A stretch of DNA of 64,000 bases, taken from assembly GCF_016495865.1 (NCBI RefSeq), contig NZ_CP054706.1:682001-746000 (forward strand), read 5' to 3'. The position numbers and the translations under genes are program-made. Below, piece by piece: positions 63,106-64,000 of this stretch (positions within the stretch are counted from its first letter, which is position 1; every line of letters begins with the position of its first letter). Below the pieces are notes generated by a model. It did no database searches, was not told the DNA's origin, and saw only the letters and a list, made by a program, of their open reading frames with translations. The stretch is from Salicibibacter cibi (GTDB lineage Bacteria; Bacillota; Bacilli; Bacillales; Marinococcaceae).

Positions 63106-64000
63106 TTGATCTACGTTATTTTCATCCTCGCAATTATTGTCACGGTCTTTTCTGCCATAAAAATCTCTGCGTATTCTGATGCCATCAGCCGATTGTCCGG
63201 GATGGGATCGCTGTTGATCGGTACTTTTCTGTTGGCGGGGGCGACCTCGCTCCCGGAAGTGACGACAAGTGTCTCGGCGATCTATCTGAATAATCCTGAC
63301 CTTGCCGTCGGTAACGTCATCGGAAGCAACCTTTTTAATTTATTAATTTTGGCTGTTTTTGATGTTATTTATAGGCAACGAAAAGTACTGACCAGCATCG
63401 ATCAGCAACAACGGTATACTGCTCTGTTCGGTTTTATTATGATGGCCATCGTGCCGATTGCGCTCTTTTTTACAGTAGAAATTCCGTTGCTCAACGTAGG
63501 TGTGGACACGTTGCTCATCATTGTTCTCTACCTGCTTAGTTTATGGGTGATACGCCGAAAACCCCCAAAAGAAGAGAAGGTAAGCGAGGGAAGCGTCAAA
63601 GAAAGGTATACGTTAAAACAAGCGGTGATCGGTTTTTTTGCCGCTGCCATTACGATTTTGCTCGCGGGCACGCTTCTAACGTATGCAGGGGACCAAATCG
63701 CCGTTATCACTGGGTTGGGTTCGAGCTTTGTCGGAAGCTTCTTGATTGCAACGACCACGTCTTTGCCCGAAGCCATGACGGTCTTTATCGCTTTTAAGCT
63801 CAACAATTCAAACCTTGCCGCTGCATCGATCATTGGAAGCAACCTTTTTAACCTGCTCATTTTATGCCTGTGTGATTTTTTATACGAAGGATCGATTTTG
63901 CAATCGGCTTCCCCGAGCCACACGGCGACGTCAGTACTCTTGGCCGTCAACGGCGCAATCTTATGCTATGCCATTTTTTCACGACATGGGCGAAACATTT
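63106..64000 (+). CDS. CaCA-family cation antiporter, 3' end beyond window
   Basis: The frame from TTG 63106 (AAAGGAG seven bases upstream) stays open to the window end, ~298 residues so far. Both alpha repeats of the Ca2+/cation antiporter family are visible: GATSLPEV with GNVIGSNLFNLL, and TTTSLPEAM with SIIGSNLFNLL. The protein should exchange divalent cations for Na+ or H+ across the membrane. Control by a Mn2+ riboswitch suggests that export of Mn2+ is part of its role. The C-terminus is not seen. Confidence 0.9.
   Translation, partial: MIYVIFILAIIVTVFSAIKISAYSDAISRLSGMGSLLIGTFLLAGATSLPEVTTSVSAIYLNNPDLAVGNVIGSNLFNLLILAVFDVIYRQRKVLTSIDQQQRYTALFGFIMMAIVPIALFFTVEIPLLNVGVDTLLIIVLYLLSLWVIRRKPPKEEKVSEGSVKERYTLKQAVIGFFAAAITILLAGTLLTYAGDQIAVITGLGSSFVGSFLIATTTSLPEAMTVFIAFKLNNSNLAAASIIGSNLFNLLILCLCDFLYEGSILQSASPSHTATSVLLAVNGAILCYAIFSRHGRNI

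Overview
The window looks like chromosome from a moderately halophilic or haloalkaliphilic Bacillaceae, close in character to Salicibibacter or Geomicrobium. The reasons are the bacillithiol gene bshB2 with yojF, a GbsR-type regulator, a YtrA/YtrB-like operon, a CYP152 peroxygenase, a CIRCE/HrcA site, S-box and yybP-ykoY leaders, Shine-Dalgarno sites of AGGAGG type, and many very acidic secreted lipoproteins. No rRNA, tRNA, phage module or CRISPR array is visible. The genus is an inference from gene content.

Layout. 0-9 kb: a beta-CASP hydrolase, GPP34, universal stress and pRiA4b_ORF3-like genes, MITE debris, a damaged PemK/MazF toxin-antitoxin pair and htpG under a perfect CIRCE. 9-22 kb: SNF2/SWIM helicase, MATE pump, AraC-GyrI regulator, a 52-bp tandem array, C45 acyltransferase, DrrAB-like ABC pair, Fic, DUF488, R2lox and an atypical SDR. 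22.4-23.4 kb: IS200/IS605 wreckage. 23.4-35.6 kb: a glycine-betaine locus containing an OpuAC-type binding protein, gbsR, a HAD phosphatase with an ABC importer, a secreted chitin-binding phosphodiesterase, betB and betA. 36-38.4 kb: a decayed diaminopropionate ammonia-lyase and yojF-bshB2. 38.6-43.7 kb: a second betaine-related operon on the minus strand (amidohydrolase, Rieske protein, circularly permuted OpuAC, YumC-like reductase and a second, almost identical betB). 43.8-64 kb: DUF202, Mn-catalase, YtrAB-like operon, CYP152, MMPL transporter, luciferase-like monooxygenase, S-box MetE-like gene, thioesterase, amidase, polar amino-acid ABC importer, DUF3500 protein and a riboswitch-controlled CaCA antiporter cut by the window edge.

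How the genes fit together. The main theme is osmoprotection through quaternary amines. A near-identical 18-bp palindrome (GTTTAAT-N4-ATTAAAC type) lies just downstream of the predicted promoters of the HAD/ABC operon and of betBA, with a weaker version at the betaine-binding protein gene and a degenerate one at the secreted phosphodiesterase gene. All are close to gbsR. I infer one regulon that may release and import a phosphorylated choline compound, dephosphorylate it and oxidise choline to glycine betaine. The substrate is not proven. The second operon reuses betB and OpuAC parts beside a Rieske/ferredoxin-reductase chain that has no visible oxygenase.

The region is also rich in small non-autonomous repeats. 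Three MITE families have terminal inverted repeats and, in several copies, clear target duplications; three insertions sit exactly at gene stop codons. In addition there is a 52-bp-period minisatellite family at three loci, a 93-113 bp direct repeat around DUF202 and a small mobile hairpin.
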